From Hamiltosporidium tvaerminnensis (lineage: Eukaryota > Microsporidia > Dubosqiidae): a stretch of DNA of 64,000 nucleotides. Shown piece by piece: positions 12,600 through 25,190 of the stretch (position 1 is the stretch's first letter; each line of letters starts with the position of its first letter). Location: positions 941,215 through 1,005,214 of the forward strand of contig CM061251.1 in NCBI GenBank assembly GCA_022605425.2, written 5' to 3'. The notes beneath the pieces were generated by a model. That model was not told the origin of the DNA. It was given only the letters and a program-made list of their open reading frames with translations, and ran no database searches. The position numbers and the translations under genes were made by a program.

Positions 12600-13170
12600 A
12601 TGTTTAGAATTGCTTAAAATAAAAATATTTAAAATGGTAATAAAATAATCTAATAGCTCACTAAAAAACATTTCTAAAGAGAACTACCGCTATAAAAAGA
12701 ATTATTTAAATTTCGCCTATTCTGTCCGTTCATAACTGTTTAAAGCAAAAGAACTAAAATTATTTTTTTCGACTTAATTCTACATAATAATTATAATGAC
12801 AAAAATTTTCAGATTTTAACAAAGTAATACAATAACAAAATACACATAGTTAATTTTTTTATTAACTTTACAATATTGTTACAAAGGATATTCTTAAAAA
12901 TTTAAATATCTTTTATACATTTATAAAAAGCTATAGCTTATCATATTTTACTCTTGCAAATTTTCTAAGAAATTAGAATTAGCAATTGGATGAAAATTTA
13001 TTTTAATTTAAACAAGTTACCCGAAAAATAAATTACCCAACTGAAACTTATTGAAAAAAAAAGTAGAATTTATAGTTTATTGAAACTAACCCTCCTTATG
13101 AAATAATGTTCCCTTTTTCTCTGGTGAAACGAATCATTTTTATTTTTTTTGAAAATTAAAAGAGGACAAG
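12600..13170. other. AT-rich sequence, nothing recognised
   Basis: No open frame, hairpin or repeat match was seen here. It lies just left of the first large duplicated block. Confidence 0.5.
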
Positions 13171-13372
13171 ATAGTTTAGAATACAGAATGTCATCCAAAT
13201 AAAACAGACCAATGGATTCATCTTTTTTTACATTTCAAAATGTACTGATATTTGCATTTTAAAACTGTCTTTATGCAATTGCAAAATTATAGGAACATGC
13301 AACAATCGAAAGATCTATTTCTTTTTTAGTTGAAACGTTTTGTCTAAAGATTTTTTTATCCTCAGTTTTTTG

Positions 13373-13526
13373 TATATGACATTTAGAAGATACTAGTTTA
13401 AAGATGAATTTTCAGATATTTTATTTTGTAATCAAATTTAAAACAAAAAAAATCATAAAATTAAGATTCAAATTAAAATATCAGAAAATTCGCTTTTTAA
13501 CTAAGATCTTTATAAATGCTATATAT
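13373..13526. repeat. Imperfect palindrome, copy 1
   Basis: A left arm of about 61 bases (13,373-13,434) and a right arm (13,465-13,526) are imperfect reverse complements, roughly three quarters matching, around a loop containing AAATTTAAAACAAAAAAAA. Shared arm words include GAATTTTC(A/T)GATATTTTA. Two further copies at 35,647 and 36,179 keep both arms. The element could fold as a long hairpin, or be the relic of an inverted terminal structure. A 62-codon plus frame (13,516-13,704) follows it. Its counterparts in the second block carry stops, so I do not call it a gene. Confidence 0.75.
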
Positions 13527-15304
13527 ATTAGAAAGTAGGATTCTAAAATTACTTTTACAATTATTGATTCATCAGAAAAGAAAAAAACCTATAAAGACGA
13601 TTGCATGGTATATAACTCCCTTAGAATTAATTATACCATGGAGGTTTTTAAAATATTTAAATAAAGTAAGGCTTGTAAATTGCAATATAAAAGAAGTGAA
13701 ATAAATTGTAAAAGTAAATTTTGTAATATAATGACAAGGTCATTTCAAATATAAAATTTGATCTATTTTTGTTCCTATGGTGTATTGATATGAGGTTAAG
13801 CATACAATATTTTTATATTTTTTTATATATATTTACATTTTTTGGTATGAAGGTCTTATCCTAGTTTAGAGCCTGAGTAATACCGGCTCGGGGGTTTTCT
13901 ATTATTATTTTTTTAGTTTTAATGTAATTCCCGAACAAAAAAAACGTTTTTTTTAATTTCTGACAAAAAAAATTAATAGTCAATATTATTTTAAGATCTG
14001 CAATTTTGTTTTGGCACACTAAAATCACCAATTATTATTATATATTTAATCTTTTAACATTTTGCAATATAGGCATAATTAAAATTTTTTTGTTGGTCTC
14101 CATACTTATACCAGAATAATTGTGTTCTAACCCTGCTATATAACGCAATTATCTTCACTTTCATAATACCCTTTTCATCTTAGAATAAAAATATATTTCG
14201 TTGAAAATTTAAGCTTTTCAATAAAATTATTTTTCAACTTATAATGTATTTACAAAAAGAGGTTAAAATTTTATAATATATACACGAAGAACAAAATTTA
14301 CACCTCATTTAACGTTTCTTTTTTCCACGATAAAAAATACTTTTATTGGAATAATAATAAAAAATATAAACTTTTTAGACAGCTATTATCATAAGATTAT
14401 TTCCTAAATTTTTATTTCAAAAAAAAATGGATATCTCGAACACAAACGTATATCTAACAAAAATTTTAGTAAAATATTTCCTGCAGCAAATTTACCTTCT
14501 TAACTTTTTTTAAAAATTTATAATTTCCGTTTACATATCTTATATCTTTAAAAGACTTTTCCTAGATTTTCAAATTTCTCTGGAAATAGTCAAAAAAAAA
14601 AAATTATTCATTAAAGATTACAATAAAGATACAACAAGGGTTAAATAATAACCTAATAGAGAATTTAATTTTCTTCCCAGATTTGGCATTAGCACTACAT
14701 CAGAACGGCTTCAGCAGTAAAGTCATTTTTTCTATCATTTATGTTGAGAAAATTAGATATTTAAAGCGAGTAGGTATATACCAAGAAAAACTTCTAAAAG
14801 CCTTACAATACTTATTTTTAACCAAAATTTCTTATCCGCTTTGAGAAAACAAAAAGAAAAAGTATAAGTAATATCTATTTAATATAGCACCAAGAAAATA
14901 GGAACATAGTAAACGGATATATGCTTTTAATATAAAGAAAACTAAATGTAAATCAAGAAATAATTCTAAAATTTCAAAGGCATTCTTTTTTTTTCTTTAA
15001 AAAAGTAATTGGGTAAATTTAAATATCTTCGGAATATTTTGATTTTTTTTTTTGATAAAAATATTTTTTTGAAAAATTGAACATCTTTCTAAAAAAAATA
15101 TTTTTCAATTAAATCTTTTGACTTTTTTTAGAATAGATTTATTAGTTATAGAATACAAGTAACTTACCGATTTTTTTTATCAGCATATTACAGATTTTTA
15201 ATAGGCATTAAAGGTAAATCCAAAGCCTTCAAACTAGTTTATAAAATACTCATAACATTCTTATGACAGATAAAATCGGAATTAAAAATTGTTTTAAGGT
15301 AAAA

Positions 15305-15418
15305 ATGATGAGAATAAGGGGTTTGAACCGTCGAGAAAAAAGCAGTGATCATATAGAATTTAGCTTATATGAATTAGGTTCATATTCTAATATAGTCACA
15401 AAATATTTTTTTGCTTGA
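15305..15418 (+). pseudogene. Short ORF with RREK, related to 363-464
   Basis: A 37-codon frame begins MMRIRGLNRREK and ends TKYFFA before TGA. It resembles the frame at 363-464 in RREK, the following F-S-x-Y-E and the end. The collinear place in the second block (about 39,960-40,060) aligns in DNA but is not open. It may be a tiny gene or the N-terminus of a decayed one. No known family. Confidence 0.25.
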
Positions 15419-16011
15419 AACGGTTGCATATTTTATTTGATAATCTATTCCGAAATTTAAATAAACTGCAAATTGTCGATTTGCGGAGACTATATGGTAA
15501 CTAAGTATAAAATTAAAATATTTATGGTACAAAGAAATATTAAACTTCTATTATATGTAAGTATATCTGCAAACCCTTAATAATTTTACTAAGTATACCA
15601 AAAATCAAACTATACTATCTGAGAAATATAGCGGAATGTAAAATTTTTGGTTTCTATTAAAATTTTAAAATTTAAGAAAATTAACGTGATGTGTGAATTT
15701 TCTTTTCTGCGTCAAACATGAACCATTATTTACATATGATAATTCAAGAACGACATATACAATTAGTTAAAACTTCAAAAAATACTAATTTTAGAAACAT
15801 CCAGAATTACAAAGACAAATAACCCTTTAGTATATTGAGAAAATTTATTTTTGGAATGAGGTAGTGTTAAAATATCAACAGTAATAAGAAACAGCTAGAT
15901 TTAGACATAAAGGTTTGGTACAGATCATAATTTGTCTTTTATGTAAGAATTAAACTTCACTACATCCTCGGCTGCTCTGTAATAGTTGGTACTAGGAAGA
16001 ACAGCCTAAAT

Positions 16012-16092
16012 ATGCGAATTTTTTTCTTGATCTGTTTAAGTGTTCATGTAACGAAATGTAAAAGCGATAGAGCATGTAGCAATAGTATTTAA
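16012..16092 (+). pseudogene. Relic with signal-peptide-like start
   Basis: The frame reads MRIFFLICLSVHVTKCKSD, then RACSNSI and TAA. A short basic start, a hydrophobic core and a Cys-rich continuation resemble a secretory signal peptide. The same frame continues beyond the TAA with further open pieces (for example YSDKRMCTRDILK near 16,280) broken by several stops. The collinear DNA at 40,632-40,700 is alignable but broken too. I infer an old secreted-protein gene that was duplicated and has died in both blocks. The family is not identifiable. Confidence 0.35.
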
Positions 16093-17744
16093 ACTCAAAA
16101 CCGGTGATTTTGCAACCAAATTTTAACACCCGGTGCTGGAAGATAGAAAAATGCAAATCTTTAATGATCTAGGGAACGATATAACCACTTATGTCTTTTT
16201 ATAGAACATTTTTTGCCCAAATAAACTCTCGGTATTCTCCGGGTTACTTTATAAATGAAGATATACTAAAATATAAGATGGTACAGCGATAAAAGGATGT
16301 GTACGCGTGATATTTTAAAGTGAAATCAAACCAACAATCATATTTCAACAGAAAAATTATTTTAGAATAACTGCCTTTTGTTTTAAACATATTCCACAAA
16401 ACCTTTAAATAAGACAGCTTTATAATGTAGTCAGCCTTAAAGATACGAATAGAATTATAAGAAGGCGTTTTATATAAACCCTGACTATCTTTAATGCTTT
16501 AAAAATATCCCATATTTTGTTTTAAAAAGCTGCCCAGTTTTCCTACAAAATAATACTGCAAATTTAATGCCGATAATTTTTATGATATTGGTTCGTATTA
16601 ATATCTTTTGGCTTTATTGGTAGAAATTAAATATGAAAATAATTAAATATAGGTTTCCCCTTATTAAAATTTCTTAGAAGGAGTATATATACCAAGAATA
16701 AAGAAAACTATCAGAAAGATAATAGTAGAAAATTAGTTTGGCAAAATTTTATTTTGATGGATCTTAAATGGTTTCATATATCGAAATTTTTATTCAAATA
16801 TTTCATACTTAACAATTTCTTCCATTTAATTTCCATTTAAATTTATATTTACTTTCAGAAACTTGTTGATAAATACTTTTTTTCTGTTTCTTAATTCTAT
16901 GAATAATTTTTTTGTTTTTGCTATTTCACTTTTTTAATTCTGTTTATATATTAGGACTTTATGAATTAAATAAAAATTACAAGTAAGTTAAGATAAATTA
17001 TTTACCGTTATACATTGAAAAAATTGAATTTTTGTTATTTTGTTGGAAAATTACATTTAAATGATTTTATAGATCTAGTTAGAGGTTTTTATGAGAATTA
17101 GAAATTTTTTGAGATATTTAAAAGATTTTACAAACACCGAACAGATAAAACGTTTCAAAATATAAGTCTTTAGCAGAAAAACATAATTTAAAAAATTAGA
17201 ATTAAAAAATGATAAACTGTATTAGTAATCATAAATGATGTTGAATTACTAAAATAATATTATAATGCTACAATGAGGGATTCTAAAACAAGAAAATTAA
17301 AAGGTAAAATTGCCCAAACCCCTTACTTGTTTTTAACATTTATGCTTTCACTTGGCATTAAATAAAATAAAATAAATTTTTCTAAAAATAATTTCTTTAT
17401 ATTTTTTAAAAACTTCTACCCTACGTTTCTTCAATCAAAATCTATTTTTTATCGAAAAAAGAAATGAAGCTGTAAATCAGAAAATATGAACAGAAAAGAT
17501 GATAATAGATTTAATAACAGCAACAGTGATAGTTTATGATGTTTGATTTGTTTTCAAAATCCCAATGAATTACTCATAAAATGAATTTTTTGGTAAAAGT
17601 TGTTTTCAATAATAGAAAAATTATGAGAAAGTGAAATATATTAAGGCACTTTTAGATATCTAGCACAACGCCTCAAACTTATTATAAAACAAATGATTGG
17701 GAATTTTAGTTTGATTTGATTATATTATTTTGAAATCCATTTTT

Positions 17745-17930
17745 ATGGAAAAGGAGGCTTCTATCTTAAGAGTTCCTTTTCTTTTTAATTTGAACAAAAT
17801 TTTTCTTTTTACGATTTTGATAAAAAAAAAGAAGAGGTACTGGGTGGTATGTAAGTTAATGATATATATTTGGTTAACTAGATAAAATTTGTTCTAGGGG
17901 TTTATGGAGAGTGTGTTTGGAAGTGGTTGA
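17745..17930 (+). pseudogene. Frameshifted copy of the small ORF at 42,319
   Basis: From ATG at 17,745 the frame reads MEKEASIL then RVPFLFNLNKIF, matching EVPFLFNLNKIF in the 42,319 ORF. After that the frame shifts around an A-run (AAAAAAAAAG). In another frame the end reads RGLWRVCLEVV, against RDLSRVFGVS at the end of the other copy. DNA flanks on both sides also align, for example ACAAATGATTGG against ACAAATGATTAG upstream. This is a broken paralogue within the large duplication, and its function is unknown. Confidence 0.6.
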
Positions 17931-18849
17931 ATGATTTTGGATTGTATTTTGACAGTATACTTACCTATTTGTAATTCGGCTACAACGGAGCACAAATAGA
18001 ATTTTTTTTAGTCTAATTGTAAAATATAAAAGTTTTCAGGGTGTGACTTCTCGAAGTAATGAATTTCCCCAAATTGAATTCCAGAAAAGAATACTTCTAT
18101 GTTTCTATAGATAAGAAAAAGATATAAAGTTTTTATTGAACTAGATATATTTTTTAAAACTGCTTGAAATATAGATATTATCATAAATTTGAATTAAAAT
18201 AACTTATGGGATATATTTAGAATATCATAATTGTAGAATTGCAGTAAATTACTTCGGATTCTATTGAAATAAGTTTTAGAACAAGAAGAAATATTCGTTT
18301 GTTTCATAAGGAAGAAATTTTAAAGAAATTAAATGATTTACAATAAATAAAAAAATAAAATATTTTAAAATTGGTTTATAATATCTACTTTGTATTTATA
18401 TATATAAAAAAAAGAATATAATTTTTTTAAATTAAATTTTGCACTTCTTTGTTCTATTAAACACTTCTATTTGTTATCAGCTCCCATCTAATTTAAATAT
18501 TTCTATTTTTTGCAATTAGTAATTTATATTTCTTGGTTTAATATCTAAGGTATGTTTTATAAATTTGCTATTCTAAAAACATAAACCTTAAATGGGTAAA
18601 TATATTTCTTGGTGTCATAAATTTAATTCGAAATAGTCTATCCGAAAAATATTTTATTTAGTTATGAATATGGTATTCTATTTTCTCAAAAAGTACAATC
18701 GATCTTTGCTAATAGAAGTGTTATAGAAAATTCATAATATATTCAATGTGTGCCCAGTAAGGTATATCTTAAAGTATATAACTGTTACTTAATTCTAGAA
18801 TAAATATAGCTTAGGAATAACCCATTTGTTCGATAAGAGTATATCAGTT

Positions 18850-20605
18850 TTTAAAACCTTAACTCGTTTATATATCATCAAGATTTCATGTGTAGTTATA
18901 TATAAAATACAAGAGATAGTTTGAGACATAAAGTATTATTTTTAATGATTAAATATAGTAATTGAATTTAATGAAAGTTTTTTTTTTAAAACTTAACTAA
19001 TATTTTATAGATTTCTTTATCGTATAGTTATTTACTCCAAAAATTTGCTAATAAATAAATCTGTATATGAAGGTAACCATTTGTATTTCAGATTATGTAA
19101 AAGTATTTCTGATATCATTAAAATTATTTATAGATGTATACTAAGTGCTCTAATTTAATTTTCTGGTTAAATCCGACTTGGAAAAAATCGCTTGAGTTCT
19201 TACACATTGCCTTTTATATTCTATAGGAGCTAAATATTAAAAAAATCTTACATACTCTTTTCATGATACAAATCAGATTAGGTAGTTTAAAAAGTATAAA
19301 TTTGCTGCAAATTTTTTGGAACCTATATTGTACTTGATTGTGGAACTTGTTTCTTTCGTTTAATTAGGTGTAACCTTTATACAGTTGGTTAGGTAATAGA
19401 AGTTTAATGATAAGATAGTGCTAGGTCACATGTATACGATTCCAGATGATAAAAAATCCAAGATTGTTCCTACATATTGAAGTTTTGACCTACCAATTGT
19501 GCTTCTTTTTATATTTTAAGTCTTGAAATCTTAATTTTATAATATGATATTTGAACCAACAAACCCAATCAAAAATTTTATTTAGTGAATTAGAATAAAC
19601 GTCTACTTTAATAAACATACTTGATTTTTTACTTATTACAGTATAATATTCATCTATAAATACATTTTGAAATAAATGTATCTTTGATTCTATTATATTA
19701 CTTTATTCAAATTAATTTCCAAAAAGTTTGAAAATAAATTCTTAGCTTTACATATAAACAAGAAATATTATTTATATTAGTTATATGGAAAAAACTAGTA
19801 TTTAATTTAGTTTTAAATGAACAACTTTGTTTAAGGTTTATCTACTTTTAAAATAAACTTGAAATATCAGGTAAAATATTTTTTGTATTATATGCACGAC
19901 TGTATAAACAAATTTAACACCCAAAACTAGACAAAATTAAACTATTTTAAGGATTAGTTGTAGAATTTGTTTAAACAAAAGAAATAGGGTTAAGAAAATT
20001 AAAATATACAAATACTTAATGTAAAAACTTTTATTTAAATTTGCTTTCAGTATATAATTGGTATATAAACACATTTTTCGAAAGAGATTCTATCGTACTA
20101 TATTTTTATTTGAATTTATTTTGTATATCTTACTGTATACTATATATTTCCAAAAAAAAGACTTAACATTATTAAAAACAATCAATATACTTATAATAAA
20201 AATAATTTATGTCAGCACAATAAGACTACATAGTGAAAAACAAAGGATTTTTTTATATGGATATATTAAGGTGAACTACATATTGAGTTAATTTATATGG
20301 TTTATAGTCATATGAATAAAAAATTAATGTCTGTATAGATTGAGAGAATATCACATTAATATTGACACTAGCAATAATATTACACAACTCCTAAATTTTC
20401 GTAAAAGTAGTATAAATAAAATTCAAATACCCTTTTCACTTGTATATATTTCTTTCATATTATATTTGTATTTTTTTTGTGCTAAAGGAGCAATGCATAC
20501 ATAATACCTAACGATACCTGGCAGTTTGCTCAATTTTCGAGAAAGTATCTAATATGAGGTTATATAGAAATCCAGAGGTACGCATAAATCCCATATATGA
20601 TTTAA
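18850..20605 (-). repeat. SubT repeat, copy E (truncated)
   Basis: It shares with the other copies a TATATATCATCAAG word, AAATCCGACTTGGAAAA, AATCAGATTAGG, TGATTGTGGAACTTGTTTC, ACAAACCCAATC, GGCAGTTTGCTCAATTTTCG and ATGAGGTTATATAGAAATCC. Similarity stops soon after CCCATATATGATTT at about 20,605. The CCATATTTAG and TTCCAATTATGGTAAATTTT blocks seen in A-D are missing, so the copy is cut short at that end. It is closest to copy D, as expected from the large duplication. Confidence 0.7.
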
Positions 20606-22239
20606 TAGAACAATTTAAATTTAATTTTATATTTATATATCATAACATATTTCCTTCCATGGATGTAATAAAAGCCAATTAGATATATTTGAATATAAAT
20701 TTATCAGCTTCAATTAAGTGTTAACACAAATACATCTAGCTTTTGGGAATAAATAAAAAAATATTTTAAGCTCTACTTTTTTTAAGAGGTTCTTCATTAC
20801 AGTGTTAATTTAAAAAAATGGTTTCAAAAATATATTTTTGTCAAATATTTATCCTGTAACATTTGAAACAGATTCGAAGTTTATAAATTAATGAAAATAA
20901 TTATCTTTCGTGACATAAAAAAATCGTAATATAAATAAAAAATATTATAAACCTAAGCAAAAATATATATTAAGAATGCGAGATATATATGAAAAGTCTT
21001 AATTCATATACCATATCTTATTTAAACCCTGATTTATTTGTAATTTTCAAAAGGAAAGACTTATTTCTAAAATGTAATGAATTATTAAGACTTCTGCTTA
21101 ATATTCTGATTTAAATACTTATATATCAAATGGTTGTACTTGTATTTAAAAAGCTTTGTATGATTTCCAACATGATACATCTCTTCTTTTTACAGCTATA
21201 CAGTATAAGATAAATAGACTTTACAAAAATACCAAAATGAAAATTTTTATGCTTTTAAATAACAAATTGAAGTATTAAAAGATAGGTCTTAAAAATCGAA
21301 TTATGTTTATAATAACTCTAAGGTAATCTATTTACTTTTTGTTCTCTACTAGATCTCATTTAAGATCAGAATAAGAATTATTTAAAAAATTTTCAAATAA
21401 ATAAGAAAACTGTGTGACACTGAAAATGATTAAAAAATAAAGTAGATGCAGGGTGTCAAACCACAGAGATTTTTTATTTTAGTTCCATAGATATGCGTTC
21501 TTGTATAAAAGTTGTTTTATTTGTAGCTTGCAATGGTTATATGGCCCAAACAGCTATGTTTTTGTGTTAAGTGAACATGTGGTAGCAATAAAATACCAAT
21601 ATATTATAATTTAGTAGATTTCGTTATTTTTCGGATGAATTTCTTAATAAATGTGTAAGCCCATTATTTATTTTTTATTTTAACTTTGGAATTTCTATTT
21701 CTATTTTATATTAGCTCTTATGTAATTACTTATAGTTTACTAGTATACAATTTTCTCACTACATGTATGTAATAAATTTTTATATAACAAAGACTACTGA
21801 TAAGCTGGAGCATCACCTTAATATTTTTGTGCTCTATTATAATATAGAAAGTCTAAAAAATAAATGAAATGTTTCTAAAATGCAAAAAGATATTAATTTT
21901 CAAAGAAAAATCTAGAAAATTTATTGAAATAAAAAATAAGTTCAAATATACAATTGCACATACGTCTAAGGTTAAAATAGTTGTTTTTTCAAATCCTTAG
22001 AAATATATATTTAAAATAGATAATGAAATTTCAAAACTACGGATGTGCAAAAATTTATTTAGTATACAAAAAAAATTATTTATTCTTATTTCTAACAAAT
22101 CTATTAATGTTTTAAAATGATGCTAAATTATGATGGGCAAAAATCTAAAATTGATCAAACAAGTAAAAATCGAAAATCGAAAAGTTGGATTTGAAGTGGT
22201 TTTGAATGATTATTGGGTATAACACATAATTCAAAAAGA
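20606..22239. other. AT-rich sequence between SubT copies E and B
   Basis: No convincing open frame or repeat match was found. A modest plus-strand frame near 22,119 (MMLNYDGQKSKIDQTSKN...) is about 30 codons long and unsupported. Confidence 0.45.
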
Positions 22240-24480
22240 AAACATCTCAATCATTGAGCCTACACCAGACTCATATATCATAAAGAACAGATAGGTTCTT
22301 TCTACGTTTATAAAAATAGTTCAGGCTAATTGATAAGAATAACGTTTTGAGTTCCAAAGTAAATATAGGTAATTGATTTTTAAAAAGTTTGGGTTATGAA
22401 CCACAGCACATTATTTTAACCTTTTTTATAGTTATGATATATATCTTTACTTCGAATCTTTTCAAATAGGCAATTGCGTCTCATATTTAGACTCTTTGCT
22501 TTAGAGTTATTGTATTTAGGTTAATGATATTGGTATGGCTTTCTACTAATATATTATAAGTGAATTTTTTCACTTATTTAGTAGATCTGACTTTAACAGA
22601 TCGGATGAGTTCTTTGATACTACCCTTTGGATCATAGTTGTAACAGATGTAAATGGCTTTACCGATACACTTTTATAATCAAATCAGCTTAGGATGTTTA
22701 GAATATATAAATTCACCTTCGAATTTCTTGTAAAAATATTAGTTGATTGGGGCACTTGTTTATACGGCTTCTACATTAGGAATATTCCTTATAAATAGAA
22801 GGAAGATATACTAGATTCTTAATAAGATGGTTCTAATTTAATTGTAGAAGATTGGTCGACATTAAAAACTCAGCCCTATTTATAGTTTTTGTAATTTTTA
22901 ATAACAATTGCCTTTCTGTCTCTTTAAATAAGAAAAATAAAACTTTCGAATTGATAATCTAGAAATCCACAAACACTATTATAAAAATTTCAGTTGCTGA
23001 ATCTTAATATAGGCTATTTTCCTAAAATTTATTTCCTTTTTAATCTTTATGATGTAATATCCACTTATAAATATATCTAGATATAAAAATATTATCAATA
23101 TCTTCTAATTCAGATCATTATAGGTGTTTCTTCATCTTTGAAGATTTTTTCATCGGTGTAAAGCTCGATTAAGAAAATATGCATTAAAAAATGAACTAAA
23201 AAATTAAGTTTAGACTAAACTATATATTTGTTAAAAATTCCCTATCTTAATAGTAAATTAAAATATTATTTAATTTTTTTTCTTTGAATTATTGTTTGTG
23301 TAAATCCGTATTGGTCCGAAGAAAATTAAAGATCTAGGAAAACTATAAAAGAGATAACCCTACCATTTAAAATTTAGGTGTATTGTTTGTCTTTAAATAG
23401 GTAGATAAATTACGAACTTTAAAATAAACAAATAATTAATGTAGAATTATCATGGAAATATATTTTTAATATAAAAATAGGCTAGAAAAAACAAATTTAT
23501 TACTTTAAGAAATTTTGATATACAAAATTTTACGATTATATATAATTATTTAGTTTTTTACAATAAAATAATTATATATAGCAATTTAAGTTAGTTAAAT
23601 CTTACTAAAGAATAAAAATAAACTATTTATGTATAGGATCGATATAGTAAGAATAATCAAATCTTAAAATCATCTAATATAGATTTTTTGCATATTTATA
23701 AAAAATTAAAGACCGCATAAATTAAGATCTAAAAGAATATCAAATTTATTTTAAGAAAGGCAATATGATTACTTTTCTGATTTATTCACCTATAGGTAGT
23801 ATATATAATGTTTAAATACTCTTTCACATGAAATCTTTATTTTACTTAGATTTATATTCTTGTCAAGTAAAATAAACAATAGAAATATAAAAATGTTTGG
23901 CAGTTTGTGAAATTAAACGAAAAGTGAATAGTATAAGGTTAAATAGAAATCAAAAGTTACGTATGAAATCCCTATACAATCAATGTTTCCATCAATATAC
24001 TCAGGCTTTTTCACAACAATTTACAAAAATTTAATACGGCCATATTTAGGCTGAACACAACATATAATGAACAAGATTACAAAATCGTATTTTTAGAATA
24101 TGAATAAGTTTTTTATAGCCCGAATGTTCTATATAATTATAAAAAAACATCTAATACCTTATTCTAAAAAACTTCCAATTATGGTAAATTTTATAAGCTT
24201 GTTAGACTTAACACCTTAAAATCATATGAGAAGTAATACTACTAAATTATATGTTATTTATAAACTATTTGAAATAAATACAAAAATTTTAATAGATGAC
24301 TAAAAAATAAAATTAATTCCTCAAAAAAAAATAAAATTATACATTAGTTTGAAAAGGGTAACTCTAATCTCTAAATTAAAGATTAAATTAACCAGATTTG
24401 CTTTAGTTGAGAAAAAACTGTTTGCATGAGTGTCAAGTAACATAGAAAATAGAAATGGATGTTAGATCTAAAAAATGATA
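22240..24480 (-). repeat. SubT repeat, copy B
   Basis: It starts with GAGCCTACACCAGACTCATA at 22,257 and ends past AAAACTGTTTGCATGAG near 24,430. It contains the shared landmarks in order, including CCATATTTAGGCTGAACACA near 24,040 and TTCCAATTATGGTAAATTTT near 24,175, and it is not interrupted by the retrotransposon fragment found in copy A. In minus-strand translation the piece KYGRIKF is again readable near 24,040. Confidence 0.75.
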
Positions 24481-24662
24481 GCATACTAAAGTGATTGTTA
24501 AAATAATAACTTAGTAGAATAATAATTTAAGCAAATTGTCACAAACAAAACCGGAAATTAAAAAATAGAAAAAAGCATATTAAAGAAGAAATATATTAGG
24601 AACCTAATAAGAAACATTTAGACCACTAGAAAAATTATAAATACTTCACGCTTTAGCTTTAT

Positions 24663-25190
24663 TTAAAACTCAAATCTCGTATTATTAAATAAATTAGACA
24701 CGTTCCATGTTAGTAGAGCATGATACCAACATAAAAAATAGTAATTTCCAGTCTTTCTTTCTGAAGAAACGAATAACAGCGTCAAAATCATTCTATTTTG
24801 TCTTCTTACATATTCCATAAATGCCTTAAAGCCACAATTAGTAATTCTCTTTACATCATAATAACGCACGATGTTGATATCCTTGAATATTCTTTTGTTT
24901 CCCAGAAATCACGCTTATTTAAAATCCTTCAACATTTACTTAGGAATCACTTTAGTATTATAGAAATAATATTGATATGTAGTTTTAATATAACAATAAT
25001 TTTAGTATTATTTTCCATTAATTCCTTAAACATATTTTTATTTTTATCGTAAATAAATATAAAGCCAAGGGAAAGAGTAGACGCACTGACCTTTGCTAAG
25101 TTGTTTCTATAGTAGTAGAGCATATGGAAAAATACTGGGTGTATTATAAAATATCCTCAAACAGTACTTCAACCTTTTTTTTTAATTCAC
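24663..25190 (-). pseudogene. Downstream coding relic of the 24.7-28.4 kb retroelement
   Basis: An open stretch of about 82 codons without ATG runs from about 24,908 to TAA at 24,663. It contains NKRIFKDINIVRYYDVKRI, then NCGFKAFMEYVRRQNRMIL and FVSSERKTGNYYFL. Further right, open pieces such as VEVLFEDIL and QRSVRLLFPLAL follow the same strand. It lies directly downstream of the RT relic and ends next to SubT copy B. I infer that it is the C-terminal region of the same dead element. An independent small gene remnant is the alternative. Confidence 0.35.

Larger units (their letters stand above)
13180..20605 (+). repeat. Large duplicated block, copy 1
   Basis: This block is collinear with 35,490-45,250. 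Matching landmarks in the same order and strand are: the palindrome (13,373 and 35,647), TTTTTGTTCCTATGGTG (about 13,765 and 36,578), TATATACCAAGAAAAACTT (14,776) against ATATAATACCAAAAACTTT (37,577), TCGG(C/T)TGCTCT (15,968 and 40,590), GGCACAACCCCTTGA-like DNA (17,664 and 42,252), the ORF at 17,745 and 42,319, and the SubT repeat (18,850 and 43,440). Divergence is heavy, about a quarter of aligned positions or more by eye. Copy 1 stops at about 20,605, before the conserved SubT core. Confidence 0.8.

Noticed and set aside
13516-13704. 62-codon plus-strand ORF after the palindrome
   Set aside because: Both counterparts in the second block carry several stops in the same frame, so there is no sign of coding constraint.
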